Below, in pieces: positions 44,521 through 54,462 of a DNA stretch of 64,000 nt (positions within the stretch are counted from its first letter, which is position 1; every line of letters begins with the position of its first letter). The notes under the pieces were generated by a model, which was given only the letters and a program-made list of their open reading frames with translations, had not been told where the DNA came from and searched no databases. The DNA lies in contig JAZHRO010000036.1 in NCBI GenBank assembly GCA_037157565.1, positions 16,790,501 to 16,854,500 of the forward strand, given 5' to 3'. Both the position numbers and the translations under genes were made by a program. Origin of the DNA: Thalassia testudinum (Eukaryota > Streptophyta > Magnoliopsida > Alismatales > Hydrocharitaceae).

Positions 44521-45938
44521 TGCAAAAAGGATTAGATTTAGAAAACCTATTGTAGTTTGATTCACGAGAAAATCCGTCGATCAGATAAAATTTCTAACCG
44601 AAACTCGAGAAGTGAGTCCCGGGTCAAACACAGGGAGGTGAACGTTTTGTTTTAAAAACATCCGTGTTTCGCTTTTATTTGTTTTTGTCGTTTTTGTCTT
44701 TTCTAATTTTTTTGGTATTTTTAACAAGCAAGAGATTAGGTCAATGAATTCTTATTTAACTAATCTACTTGCCAAATATAAGAGAGAGAGAAACAATCAC
44801 ATATATTTTTGATGAAAATGTTTTCTACAACTAAGAAAGCAAGAAAGATTACACTACTAAAGCAAAAAGAAAGATATAGGTGAGAGAATCCCCTCGATGG
44901 TTGCTCGAAGGATGACTCGCTCTAATGTTGCCTGGAGGAAGGTGGCGAGGAGCAGGACAAACGAGGACAGAGCCAGAGGATGGAGGGTGGGGTAGGACGG
45001 TGTCGTGACGAGGATCTTCTCCCAGAAGGGAGGTGAGAAGACGGCCATGGGATGCTCCACCAATGGGGATGAGAGGTGGGGAAAATATTTGATTTCTACT
45101 CTAGAGGAGCATCCCGGGCTTGGGATAAACTCTCTAGAGCCTTGGAGGTGGTGAGAGGAAGAAACGAAGATATGAAGAAGAATGGGAGGGGTAGGGGTCC
45201 TTTTATAGTGGAGGAAAGGATCAATTTCGTATACAGGACATTTAGTGACGGTCATAAACGTCACTGAAGATCTGTCGCAAACGTTGTTGAAGACAGCCTT
45301 ACGCGCGTGCTTCCGCTCCACTGACGCACGCCTATGTCGCGTGCCCCCACGCATTACATGCCCGCGTGCTCTGCCGCTGCCTCCGCACGCGCCTGCTGCG
45401 CTGCTGTGCGTGCGCCCACGCTACTATGCGCATGCGGTAATGCATGCATGCGCATGGGCGGCCTAGTTTGCACCACGTGACGCGATCTGAGCCGTCCATC
45501 TTCTTTCCGTTGTAGGGGCTGTTACAGAGGTCGGATTGAGTCGATTTTCGCGTCGTTAGTTTGCAATCGTCGATCCAAATCCATCCATGCGGTCGGATTT
45601 GTCTTTGAAGCTTCGAATTACATCACCTAATCCCTTGGTCATTGATCTTCCTCGGACTGCATATGGTGTTATGGGACTCCGATCAAGGCGATTTCAGAGG
45701 CGTTGGACTCCGATCGTTGTCTTAATCAAATCCGTATGGTCGGATTGTCAATCCGAGGCTCCGAAATAAATCTCCTTCTCTCCTAGCCACAAAAAGGACG
45801 CAAGTAACCTAAAATATACACAACTACTCTAAATGCAGAATGATGCATGCTATGCAATATTTATAATATGGAATGCAAATCTAAGCCTAGGAACATGCAT
45901 AAATAGGCATTTAAACCTAAATTAATGTGTCAAAATCA
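44521..45938 (-). repeat. E3 3' LTR (family A)
   Basis: Begins TGCAAAAAGG and ends GTCAAAATCA, followed by TACCCCCATGCC. The block GAGTCCCGGGTCAAACACAG is near 44612. In sense, the AGTGACG/CGTCACT inverted repeat (45244-45265) precedes CTATAAAA (45208-45201). A CpG-dense stretch at 45290-45490 parallels 14205-14660 in E1. Confidence 0.8.
45201..45265 (-). promoter_or_regulatory. E3 LTR core promoter: inverted repeat plus TATA box
   Basis: CTATAAAAGG in sense orientation (45208-45199) is a strong plant TATA box. The AGTGACG...CGTCACT inverted repeat lies about 36 bases upstream, as in E1. Confidence 0.65.
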
Positions 45939-47665
45939 TACCCCCATGCCTATCTTTTGCTAGTCCATAGCAAAATTAAACTACATGCTATGTATAAAAA
46001 TAGAATTTGGACTCGATCGCTTAGGCCTAAGTCATTTATTAAAGTAGAAAATTTCAACTAAGGTCCTAAACTACGAAAACTCAACAGTACCCAAGTGTCT
46101 ACCAGAATGCAAACCGCCCAAGTCCCTGCCTTATTTGAAAAGGGAAGATACATTTTTTTTGTTTGTCTTCTTTTCTAATTTTTTTGGACTTTTGGAGTTT
46201 GAGAGTTTTAGGATAACTTTTTACGGCTACTTGACCCGCCCAAGACTCGAAAAGGACTCTAAGTACTAAGCACCTTGTGAAAGGGTGATAGACTCACTAA
46301 GCGGCCGTTAAAAAGGACTTCGGGTTTCTATGACCCCAAGTGACCTTAAGAGTTTCTGCCTAAAGGTTTATCTTTTCGAATGGTAGCTTGCTCCCTACTT
46401 TATTTTTTATGACGTCAACACAGGGGCGAACCCAGTGTTTATCTCCCCGGTTTATTCTACTTCCCCGCTTCTTCCCTAAGTGTTTTGGAAATTGTTGTGC
46501 ATTTTTGTAAGTTAGGCTCTGGACAACTGACCAATGGGCTGTTACCCACGATAACTTACCATCCATACTCGTGCGGAGAAGCGTGGTTTATTGCTTTTAT
46601 TGTCTCCTTTTTCTTTTTGTTTTCTTTTTGTGTACTTTTTTTTCTTTTTCCTAGGTAGGTGTCTTCCCTGATCTAAGATTTACCTAAAGGCGATATGAAG
46701 AGAATGGTTGTGTGGTTGGACTCTGGACAATCGACCGATGAGCTGTTACCACCAACAACTTGCCAGCCATACCACCCTAGACAGTTCATTAGCTACCTAA
46801 TTTCCGTAAAAATCACTAGAAAGTGAGTCAGTACAAATAGTGTGTAGATGCTCAGATTTAAAATCCCCTCAAATCAGAGAGTGGATTGATAAGTCGTGTA
46901 CTTATCATCCCAATTTATTCACCAAATTAAAGTAAAATTACTTGGCAAGGATTCGAGACTAAGTCCATATTCTAGTGGACACCCGAGCTAATTAAGGCCA
47001 AAGACCTGAAGAGTGTAAGTGTTCAGGTCCTATCATATCATTTCTTAAAATTAATAACTTCCAAAAGCCTAAGTTCTCTTCTACTAATTATATTTGTTTC
47101 TCTTTTTTTTGTCTTTTTGAATTTTCAAATTTTTTTTTAAAGAAAATAAAAGAAATTCTACAAAGCTAACGAAATAATTTTAGGATTAAGTATCCACCCC
47201 CCATGCCTAAATGATGCCATGTCCTCATTGTAGAAAGAGACATGAAAGGGGCGAAGTAAATAAAATATCACCTGAATTTCGTGATAATCCGGTCAGCTCC
47301 GCAGAGAGAAGAGAGTATACACACGTGCTAAGTTTTAATGCCTTCAGCTAGGCATAATATACATACAAAGAACAATTTAAGAATTCACAAGTACAGGTCA
47401 GAATCAAAATCAAAAGATTAGTCCTCAGACCTGCCAACAGAAGATGTCCACAGATGTGGACCAAGTTGTGGTGCAAACCCATGCCCCAAGGACGAGTAGT
47501 TCTAAGGTTCTGGATGAAATCACTCAGAATCGAAGATTGTTGTATTTACGGGGCTGGGCATGTGGTTTGGTGGCGTGCAACCCAAGACTAAAGTGTCAAA
47601 TAAAAGGTAGATTTGGTTCACTAGGTTCTGATGTCCACTTAACATTCAGCTCAGAAAATAATCAG
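45939..47665 (-). other. E3 3' UTR
   Basis: Starts with the polypurine tract (plus strand TACCCCCATGCCTATC). Contains the 57-bp repeat copies at 46513-46568 and 46715-46772, poly-T stretches, and the TTTTAATGCCTTCAGCTAGG block near 47333. No coding potential. It is the best continuous comparison for the UTR of E2, split by the CACTA element. Confidence 0.7.
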
Positions 47666-48031
47666 TTATTCCAAACTTGGGTCGCACATCAAAGGTATCG
47701 TAAGGGTCCTGGTAAAAGTAGGTGGTTTTAAGTCAACAAGAACCCTTAAATCCAAACTCCTGCCTTCCCTGAAGTTAACTTCCCAGATCCTCACTTCCAA
47801 ATTCCTATCCTCCAACATAAAGTGTTTAGGCTCTGGGACCTCTGGCATATCATTCACCCCATATGATTTACCTAAGTCCAGAAATCGTGGCTGACTCAGA
47901 ATTGACTTGGGTACAATGATTTCCAAATCAAAATCAATCCCTTCGGGGTGTGGTTGAGGAATGGGGCTACTAATTGAATCTTGTAGTAAATGAGGATTTG
48001 AATCCTCCAAGTTAGCCCCAACCGAATCCAA
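47666..48031 (-). CDS. Unrecognised acidic protein of element E3
   Basis: 121 codons, MDSVGANLEDSNPHLL ... IDFDLEIIVPKSILSQ ... FMLEDRNLEVRIWEVNFREG. There is no zinc knuckle, protease or polymerase motif. It occupies the place of the acidic ORFs in E5 (53407-55078), between the 3' UTR and the leader, and shares their bias for D, E, P and L, but I see no convincing alignment. It may be the remnant of a Gag-like or element-specific protein. It may also be a chance frame. Confidence 0.35.
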   Translation of the reverse strand: MDSVGANLEDSNPHLLQDSISSPIPQPHPEGIDFDLEIIVPKSILSQPRFLDLGKSYGVNDMPEVPEPKHFMLEDRNLEVRIWEVNFREGRSLDLRVLVDLKPPTFTRTLTIPLMCDPSLE

Positions 48032-48356
48032 ATCTTCAATGAACGGGCTATTAAATGGTTCGTCAAGCTCCTAATGTGTCTTTTAGGGTTTAATCTTGTT
48101 TAGTAGCTTTTAGGGTTTAATCCATAGGTTGGTTCAATCAGGGTTCAGTAGAACACTCCAGGTTTTACAAGCACTTGTGATGATGTATTCCTTTAGAAAT
48201 CAGAAAAAAAATGTGGAGTGCCTAGTTCAACCCTAAAAATCAACCCTAAGTGGAAAGCTACTCAATCGACCTGTTGCACCACTTAGGTAAGGCACACAAA
48301 AATGTTTGACCTATTCAAATTTCTACTCACTTATTGGTGTGTTGAGTTAGGGTGTA
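48032..48356 (-). other. E3 leader-like region, 5' end lost
   Basis: AT-rich sequence with TTTTAGGGTTTAAT repeats (48080, 48107) resembling the E5 leader near 55630. No tRNA-Asp-type primer-binding site is found next to 48357. Confidence 0.4.
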
Positions 48357-49106
48357 TGTTCAAGCGATAAATCGATGTTTTAAGATTGTCATGTTGTAGT
48401 ATAGCCAAAATAGTGCTCAAATAAATAAATTTTATTACTTGAAAAGGTTCCGAAGTCAAACACAAGGAGCAATATGGAATTTAAAGCTCAAGATTACAAT
48501 TTAAATCAAGCATAAAGAGTGCAATAAGAGTACTACCAGGAATAATATGTAAAAAGAATGGAGTAAAATGGTGGTTTAAATCACCAATTACTCCTCACAA
48601 ATAACACTTAAATCAATGTTCAAATATATGCAATTAAAGTATCAATAGAAGGTGATTTGGCTTTTCTTCTTCTTCTTCTCTTCTTTGTTGTGCGGCTGCT
48701 TCTCTTCTTTTCTTCTTCTTCCTCTTTCTTTCTCCCTCTCTGTTCAACTTCCTCTTTCTTCTTCTCTATTGCTCAAGCCTTCTCCTTCTTCTTCTTCTTT
48801 GTTTCTTCTGCTGCGACTCCTACTCTTCTTCTTCCTCTCTATTCAGCTTCTTCACACAAGGGGAGCTTCTTGAATTGGCTAAGTGTCAGCCAATACTCTT
48901 TGCAGCAAAACCCTCCCCCTACCCCACGCAATCTCTCCGCTTTCTCTCTTGGGCTCCTCCCTCCCAGTGCCACTCTCAGGATATCGGGTTATCGGGCACA
49001 TGCGTACCCGGGACCAAGACTGCAGGCATGGGTCGTAGTCGAGGAGTACTTAGGTTAGGCGGGTTATCAAGTGCACCAGGTCCGCAGGGTCAGAGTCGTG
49101 GATGAG
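48357..49106 (-). repeat. E4 3' LTR, left part (distal end)
   Basis: Starts near TGTTCAAGCGATAAATCG (48357, uncertain by a few bases) and aligns with the first 700 bases of the E5 LTR: TGTCATGTTGTAGTATA, ATTTTATTACTTGAA, CACAAGGAGCAATATGGAAT. A CTT-rich tract lies at 48662-48850, TTGGCTAAGTGTCAGCCAA at 48874, and GCAAAACCCTCCCCC near 48904 (T4 on the sense strand). It ends at the ATGAG target site of E5. Confidence 0.8.
49102..49106. repeat. Target-site duplication of E5 (left copy), ATGAG
   Basis: ATGAG directly precedes the TG of the E5 LTR; the right copy is at 58891-58895. A perfect 5-bp duplication shows E5 is an intact insertion. Confidence 0.95.
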
Positions 49107-49902
49107 TGTTGTCGACGTTTTGTGCGGGTTTAAAGGATGTCACGTTGTAGTATAACCGACAAAACGTCTAAATAAATATAAATAATTTTATTACTCGAAG
49201 ACCGGAGTATTCGAGGTCGATCACAGGGAGCAAATGGAATTTACTACTAGTCAAAATGTAATTGAACACTCTAATTTACTCAGAATATCAATTCAAATGT
49301 GAATGTATGCAATTAAAAGTAATTAGGACAAAAATATGAAATTGGACGTCTGATCACAAGATCAGACGTCTTAAAAGTATTTCTCCTTTTCGTCTTCTTC
49401 TGCAGTCTCTCATTTTCTTCTTCGTTTGCTTCTTTCTCTACTTTCTTTCTTGTCTTGCGAAGCCTTCTTCTTCTTCTTCTTCTTCTGCTTTCCTTCTTCT
49501 CCTGCGAAGGCTTCTTTCTTTCTTCTTCTTCTCTGTCTTGCTCCTTTCTTTTCTTCTTTGGCTTGCCTTTCCTTCTTCTTCTTCTGTAGCGGCCAGTCCT
49601 TCTTCTCCTGCGTTCAGCCTGCCTGCACAGGAGCAAAACCTAACCCTTCTCCCTCTACCCGCGCGTCTCTCTCTTAAGCAGTTCACTCATGGACGCTCTC
49701 CCAGAGCCACAGCCATAATCGGGTCGGATCGTACCCGGGACCAGGCGCACCCGCAGGTGGTGTGATGCGTGAGGAGTGCGTTAGCTTAGGTCGGGTCGGA
49801 TCCGCCAGATCCGCGTGGTCAAGCCGCGGACGAGGCGGGTGTGGGGTCAGTGAGGGACCTCACCCCTGTGCTTACGGAGGCAACCAGCTTAATGCACAAA
49901 TA

Positions 49903-49946
49903 CAATTTATAGCGTACCTGAGTGTTGCAATCCCACGATGTGGGAC
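49903..49946 (-). promoter_or_regulatory. snRNA-type USE plus TATA box, 24-bp spacing, in the E5 3' LTR
   Basis: Sense GTCCCACATCG (49946-49936) is a perfect match to the plant snRNA USE core. TATAAATTG (49911-49903) follows after exactly 24 bases (49935-49912). Plant Pol III snRNA genes such as U6 use a 23-24-bp gap and Pol II snRNA genes about 10 bp more. The first T4 downstream on the sense strand is at 49638-49635, about 250 bases on. Confidence 0.7.
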
Positions 49947-50839
49947 TAAAGGTTCCGCCCTGATTTCACGCGCGCCCGTAGACTCTCGTATGCAATTGCC
50001 CAAGCGGATGGCTCTGCTGGCGCTCCGTGCTGGGCTCACTCACCTCGCGACACTTGCGTGAGTCTCCTGCATCTGTAGCCTGGGAAGCCTGATGCCTGGA
50101 GCTTCGTTGGAGCTTCATCAGAGGTCGTCCATGGCGGCAGGAGCTGAAACACTGTCATGCACAAAACGAGCCTCTCGACCCAATCAGATCAGCTAGAGAC
50201 CTTCGCCGTGGTACGGCGAAGGCAGTGGACGATGCTGCAGGTTGCTGGTCGGCCTAGGCTTGCGTGCCTAGGTCAACCTGTGGCCGGAGATGGTGGGTTG
50301 TTCGGGGGGTGATTATGGAGGTCTGGAGTGGTAGTTGTAGGGTGGAGCGAGTTCCTGGTGGTGAGGCGGAGCTCTCGAAGTGGTTGGCGAGCCGTGTGGG
50401 GGGCTGGAATGGTGGAAGCGGCTCGCCGGAGGTCGGTCAGTGATGTGGAAGATGAGGGTGGTCAGCGTTGGTCGAGGGGTAATCAGATGAGATAACAGGG
50501 GGAAAAGAGAGAGGAGAGGATGGAGAGGAGTTCTAACCTAATTGTAAGGACGAAAGGGGACGGAAGGCGGACAGCAGTACCTGCTGTCGCCGGAGAAGAT
50601 GACGCCCAGTGGGGGAGAACGGCGGCGACGACGGGGATGAGGCGGCGTGCGCGGGTACTGCGCGATGCGGAGGGAAGTCAGGAAGCTAACTCTGCCACTG
50701 GTTTTGTGGCAGAGCGAAGAGGGAGGGGAGGGGGGCTCACCGGAGCTTGCTGGGACTTTCGGCCGGGCAGGAGGAGACGAATTAGGGGTGGACACTCGGC
50801 CAAATCAAGCTCCGATCCTGCGGCAGGGTCTGGGGGGTG

Positions 50840-50847
50840 TTTTATAG
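50840..50847 (-). promoter_or_regulatory. Pol II-type TATA box of the E5 3' LTR
   Basis: Sense CACCTATAAAACACC in a GC-rich context. The same box is in the 5' LTR (57954-57947) and in E4 (59901-59894, ATATAAAA). It lies about 0.9 kb upstream of the USE module. Confidence 0.7.
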
Positions 50848-51783
50848 GTGCTGGTCGCTCCTATCAGCGCGTGGAGAGCGCGCAATTAGGTCTGCCGGCT
50901 CGCCGGAGTTGGAAGGAAGGTGGATACCCAAATCTCTCGTGCGTTCGCACGAGAGATTGGGTTCATACCAGCGATTGTAATTGGCTTTATAAGGAAGGGA
51001 ATTCCTCAGAGAATCCTCCTTCCATTTCTGGGAGGGAATCTCTGAGGGATTAGAGAGCAATCCCTCTCCGAACCTCGCCGGAGCTCGGTTCTGCCCTAGC
51101 AATGGCGGCAGGACCGGTTTGCAAAGGAGGCGAAGAACCTAGGGGGCTCTCTGCAAAGGTATTCAAAAGATAGGGACCAATTTGTGATTTACGTGTACTA
51201 AATTGCAAAGTAGGTCAAGATGACCTTTCCTTAGGTCCAAATTTTGGTATAAACCTAATTTGGACCTAAGGAATCCAATGGCGAAGTTGGATTTCAGGTT
51301 TGACCTCGTTTGACTGGACATTTTGCGTAAAAACCCAAATTAGGTTAATTGAAGAGCTAGGACCCTAATCTAGGTCAAACTAGGTTCCAAAGGCCAAATT
51401 AAGTGTTCTAAACCCTAGAGGATGTTTTTCCATGATTTTTAGACAGTTTACTTGATTTTTGTTCTGACCGGAACCTTGTTAATTTAAGCGGGTCTATTTT
51501 AGGGTTACCAAGTGTCATTTAGTTCTTAGATTGCACATGAACCCATTTCTAATTGACTCAACCCTCTTTTTATCTCATTTATACCATTTGACCTATGTTT
51601 TGCCTATGAGAAATCCCGTTTACGTACTGCAATGGTAAAATTGCAGTTTTAACCTTTATTTCATGTTTTCTTCTCAAGGCACTTGTTCCTTCAGTTAGGC
51701 CTTCTTCTAGGTTATGTAGGAGCTTTTATCTTCTTTATTGGGTCAAAATGAGCTAGTTATGGCTCATGATGAGGCTCTCATCA

Positions 51784-51793
51784 TACCCCCATG
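51784..51793 (-). other. E5 polypurine tract
   Basis: Sense CATGGGGGTA directly precedes the TGATGAG start of the 3' LTR. It primes plus-strand DNA synthesis. The same CATGGGGG motif stands at this place in E1, E2 and E3; E4 has CATGGTGATA instead. Confidence 0.8.
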
Positions 51794-53406
51794 CCTAGCT
51801 TTTGCTAGTCCCTTAGCAAAATTTCAAAGTTTTAACTTCTATTCTAGACCCTGAGTGTCTGTCAACAACTCTGAAAGGTGCTTCTCTTTTTATTTTGTGA
51901 TTTAGGTAGGAATGCTGATAATAGGCCTAGAGGTACTCAAGTACCAACCAAAATCCAGACCTGTTCCGCTTTAGCCTCAGTCCTCCGCAAAGGTTTCTAC
52001 GGCCCACAGAAACTAACCTAGGGTTTGTTGGACTCCGCGGTTAAAGCACCCGTGCTTGAGACATTTTTAGCCTAAGTTCAGTTTGCAGTGTGTTTTTTTT
52101 GTAAGAGAGAGATAGAAGATTTATTTGTTTGGAGAGCTTTTCTCTCTCTTTTCTTTTTATTTCTAGCTTCGGATTAGCTTCTTAACACGGTCTGTATCGA
52201 ATTCCTCGTCCCCATCATCAATCCTCAAGGGTCCCTGGCTTTCGAGATTTCGAGATAATCCCGGCCATGGCAACCCCCAGAACCCTGGCTTTCGAGATTT
52301 CGAGATAATCCCGCCCATGGCGTTCCGTGGCCGAATCCAGACCCTGGCGATCGACATTTCGTGATAATGCCGCCCATGGTATCTGAACCAGCAGAGTGCT
52401 TACATGCCCCCGGTAGGATATTTAAATATCCTAAGCGACAAGCACCGAGGAGACGATATGTTGTTACGCATCTTCGAGGGGAATTTCCCGCCTCTCCGCG
52501 CTGGGAACTCGTCCAAATCAATTTGTGTTGATTGACCTCTCCTAATCTAGGTGACTTTTTCAGAACATTAAAGGCTTTTCGCGTGATTTGGATGTTTATG
52601 CGCACTGAACCAGACTGTGCGTGAATTTGGGTGCTTAGGTTACCGAATCCCGCAAACCGGAGGTCAGTTAATGAGGCCGAATACTTCCTAAGCCTTAGAC
52701 CTAATACTCAAGCTTCGCATTTTCCTCAACCTCTTGAGGATTATCCAGATTTTAACGGATACGTGAATTTTTAAGCTAACGGTACTAGCCCAAAAGGCCT
52801 AAGACCAGCGTTCCCGCTAATCTCTTGTTATATCTCCGTAGCACTTTTCTTTTCTTTTTCTTGATTCGGTCTAGAACTTCAGTTAACCCCTTAATATTTT
52901 ACTAATGACTATTTCTTTTCATTTTCATTTTGTGCTCCTTTTTGTCATTTTTCTTCTTTTTCTCCTCCTTATGCTTAAGTGGCTCACAAAATTTCCTCCC
53001 TCCCCCCATTTTTTTGTTCTTTTTCTTAATTTTTTTCATTTTTTTTTTTGCGTTTTTGACATATGCAAATTTTTTTGTGTGTGAGACTCCTGATTTTTTT
53101 CTTGGTTCTGTATGTATGCAGTTTATCACCCCCCCATGCCTAAGTTTTGCAATGTCCTCATTGCAAACAGAGGGTGGGAATTAGTGTTGAGGTCAGGGGC
53201 TTAGAACAGGATACATCGGGTAGGTGAATGGGTCATAAATGACTGATGCGGATGATTTCAAGCTCTGATACGTGTACCAGAGGTGGGATCCTCTGTCTAA
53301 GGCTGGTCTCAAGGTGCAATAGACGTGGAGTCCAGATGGATAATCAGATGGGTCTCTGTGTTTGGGATGACGGGTTGCCTCCAGTTAAGCGCTAAATTTA
53401 ATGCCT
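51794..53406 (-). other. E5 3' UTR, with a triplicated 38-bp repeat
   Basis: No domain-bearing frame. It resembles the E4 UTR (60849-62500) throughout, e.g. CTCAAGTACCAACCAA, GACTCCGCGGTTAAAGCACC and GAGGGGAATTTCCCGCCTCT. It contains a poly-T stretch (53010-53060) and, next to the ORF end, the conserved TTTAATGCCTTCAGCCGAGC block. Open minus-strand frames across 52163-52605 are frameshifted relative to the equivalent in E4 and are not considered coding. Confidence 0.75.
52233..52379 (-). repeat. Three direct copies of a 38-bp unit in the E5 UTR
   Basis: Units at 52233-52270, 52283-52320 and 52342-52379 run from CCCTGGC to CCCATGG with ATTTCGAGATAATCC inside. E4 has the same three units at 61299-61336, 61349-61386 and 61408-61445. 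Confidence 0.85.
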
Positions 53407-54462
53407 TCAGCCGAGCAGAAAATGGGGTGGAGAGGGAGTGGTCAAATCAATGGAGTTTTGGAAAACAAGCACCTTGATTAAGAGCCTGGTTGGTCCAACC
53501 AGGTGCTTGTTGAGATCAGTGGGCTGATGATGCAGCCCGAACCCAATAAGTCTGGTGGGTTGATAGATGTAGATCAGCAGATGCAGAACCCACCATACGC
53601 AGTGACGTTCTGATGGATATGGAAGTGAAAACTCGGGTTCAGGCTGAGTCGAATCAGCCTGGTCAAAGTAGGGTTCCGAAAAATTATCCATGTAAGGTGT
53701 GGAATCCCTACAGAGGTGATCAACGGATGGAGGCTCCTGATTTGTGGTCTGATCAGTACCTGATACCTGGTCTAGATATGGAGTTGAATCATCTGCAAAC
53801 GGCTCAGTGAGAGGTGAATCGGAATAGAAATTGAGTCCGGTTGCAGGTCGGGGTGGGGAATGGGTTTTGATTGGTTCTGTATATGTGGAGCAGGTGGCTT
53901 CAAAGAAGATTGACATGTTATAATCAGGAGGCAGATTTTCTCCGATGTTATGGTCAGATTCGAGATCGTCGGAGAGTTTGCGAAAATCAAAGTTTGAATG
54001 AGATTCTAGATCATGAGTTCCACCATAGAATAAATCATATGTTGTATATTCAGCAACCTGATTGAGATCTAACCTAAATGTTAATTCTGAGCTTAAAAGG
54101 GTATCCTTATCTGGTAGAGGCTCAGATTCTAAGCTATTAGGGCAGACCCAATTGAAACCCTGCTCGTCCAACTCCTCGGTTTCTGTGTCGTAGATTGGCA
54201 TGACTTCCGCAAAATCGATTCGTTCCTCTGAGGAGGTTGACGAGGGATATTCATCAAATCGAGGCCCAAAATCATATTCTTCATTAAGAGATTGATTTTC
54301 TTCATCTGGGGCCTTGAAATCTTCAAAATATGTTTCAGATCTAGGTTCTAGGCTTAGGATGTGGGTTGAATTACTAGAATTTAAGTCTGAATAACCTTCG
54401 AGGGCCACCTTATCAGAATAAGGGACGGAATTTACCCTCGAGAGGTTCAGTTCTACTCTCAT
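53407..54462 (-). CDS. E5 ORF b, acidic protein of unknown function
   Basis: 351 codons, starting MRVELNLSRVNSVPYSDKV. It is very rich in D, E, S and P, with EENQSLNEEYDFGPRFDEYP, VMPIYDTETEELDEQGFNWV and repeated STPYLDQ/STPYMDNFSEPYFDQ motifs. The C-terminal 60 residues become hydrophobic (VWWVLHLLIYIYQ). PIYDTE...EE resembles the acidic PVYD linker often found in Ty3/gypsy polyproteins (inference). It overlaps ORF a by 50 bases in another frame; the sequence bias continues across the junction, so the two may be one ancestral ORF broken by an indel, or be joined by frameshifting. No enzyme motif. Confidence 0.55.
   Translation of the reverse strand: MRVELNLSRVNSVPYSDKVALEGYSDLNSSNSTHILSLEPRSETYFEDFKAPDEENQSLNEEYDFGPRFDEYPSSTSSEERIDFAEVMPIYDTETEELDEQGFNWVCPNSLESEPLPDKDTLLSSELTFRLDLNQVAEYTTYDLFYGGTHDLESHSNFDFRKLSDDLESDHNIGENLPPDYNMSIFFEATCSTYTEPIKTHSPPRPATGLNFYSDSPLTEPFADDSTPYLDQVSGTDQTTNQEPPSVDHLCRDSTPYMDNFSEPYFDQADSTQPEPEFSLPYPSERHCVWWVLHLLIYIYQPTRLIGFGLHHQPTDLNKHLVGPTRLLIKVLVFQNSIDLTTPSPPHFLLG

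Larger units (their letters stand above)
44521..48356 (-). mobile_element. Element E3: family-A LTR with a short pol-less internal region
   Basis: LTR 44521-45938, polypurine tract, UTR with the paired 57-bp repeat, an acidic ORF at 47666-48031, and a leader-like stretch up to 48356 where the LTR of E4 begins. No reverse transcriptase or integrase is present, so E3 looks non-autonomous, like E5. No tRNA primer-binding site is visible near 48356, so its 5' end was probably lost when E4 inserted. Confidence 0.65.
49107..51783 (-). repeat. E5 3' LTR (family B)
   Basis: TGTTGTCGACG ... GGCTCTCATCA. In sense order: TGATGAGAGC; an AT-rich U3; TATA CTATAAAA (50847-50840); USE (49946-49936) and TATA (49911-49903); first T4 (49638-49635); a GAA-rich tract (49620-49395); an 11-bp inverted repeat GACGTCTGATC/GATCAGACGTC (49345-49370); the GCTCCCTGTGATCGACCTCG block (49227-49208); CGACAACA. 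The antisense 177-codon frame at 50520-51053 is a by-product of GC-rich sequence. Confidence 0.95.

Noticed and set aside
49313..49636. Lysine/arginine-rich frame (also 56425-56793)
   Set aside because: Translation of the GAA-rich tract in the LTR; low complexity only.
50520..51053. 177-codon plus-strand frame repeated at 57627-58160
   Set aside because: Antisense to E5 and repeated only because both LTRs contain it; GC-rich U3 sequence with no domain. Conservation between two LTRs of one element is not evidence of coding.
52163..52605. Minus-strand frames over the triplicated repeat (also 61245-61580)
   Set aside because: Amino-acid similarity between E5 and E4 breaks where indels change frame, so DNA and not protein is conserved.
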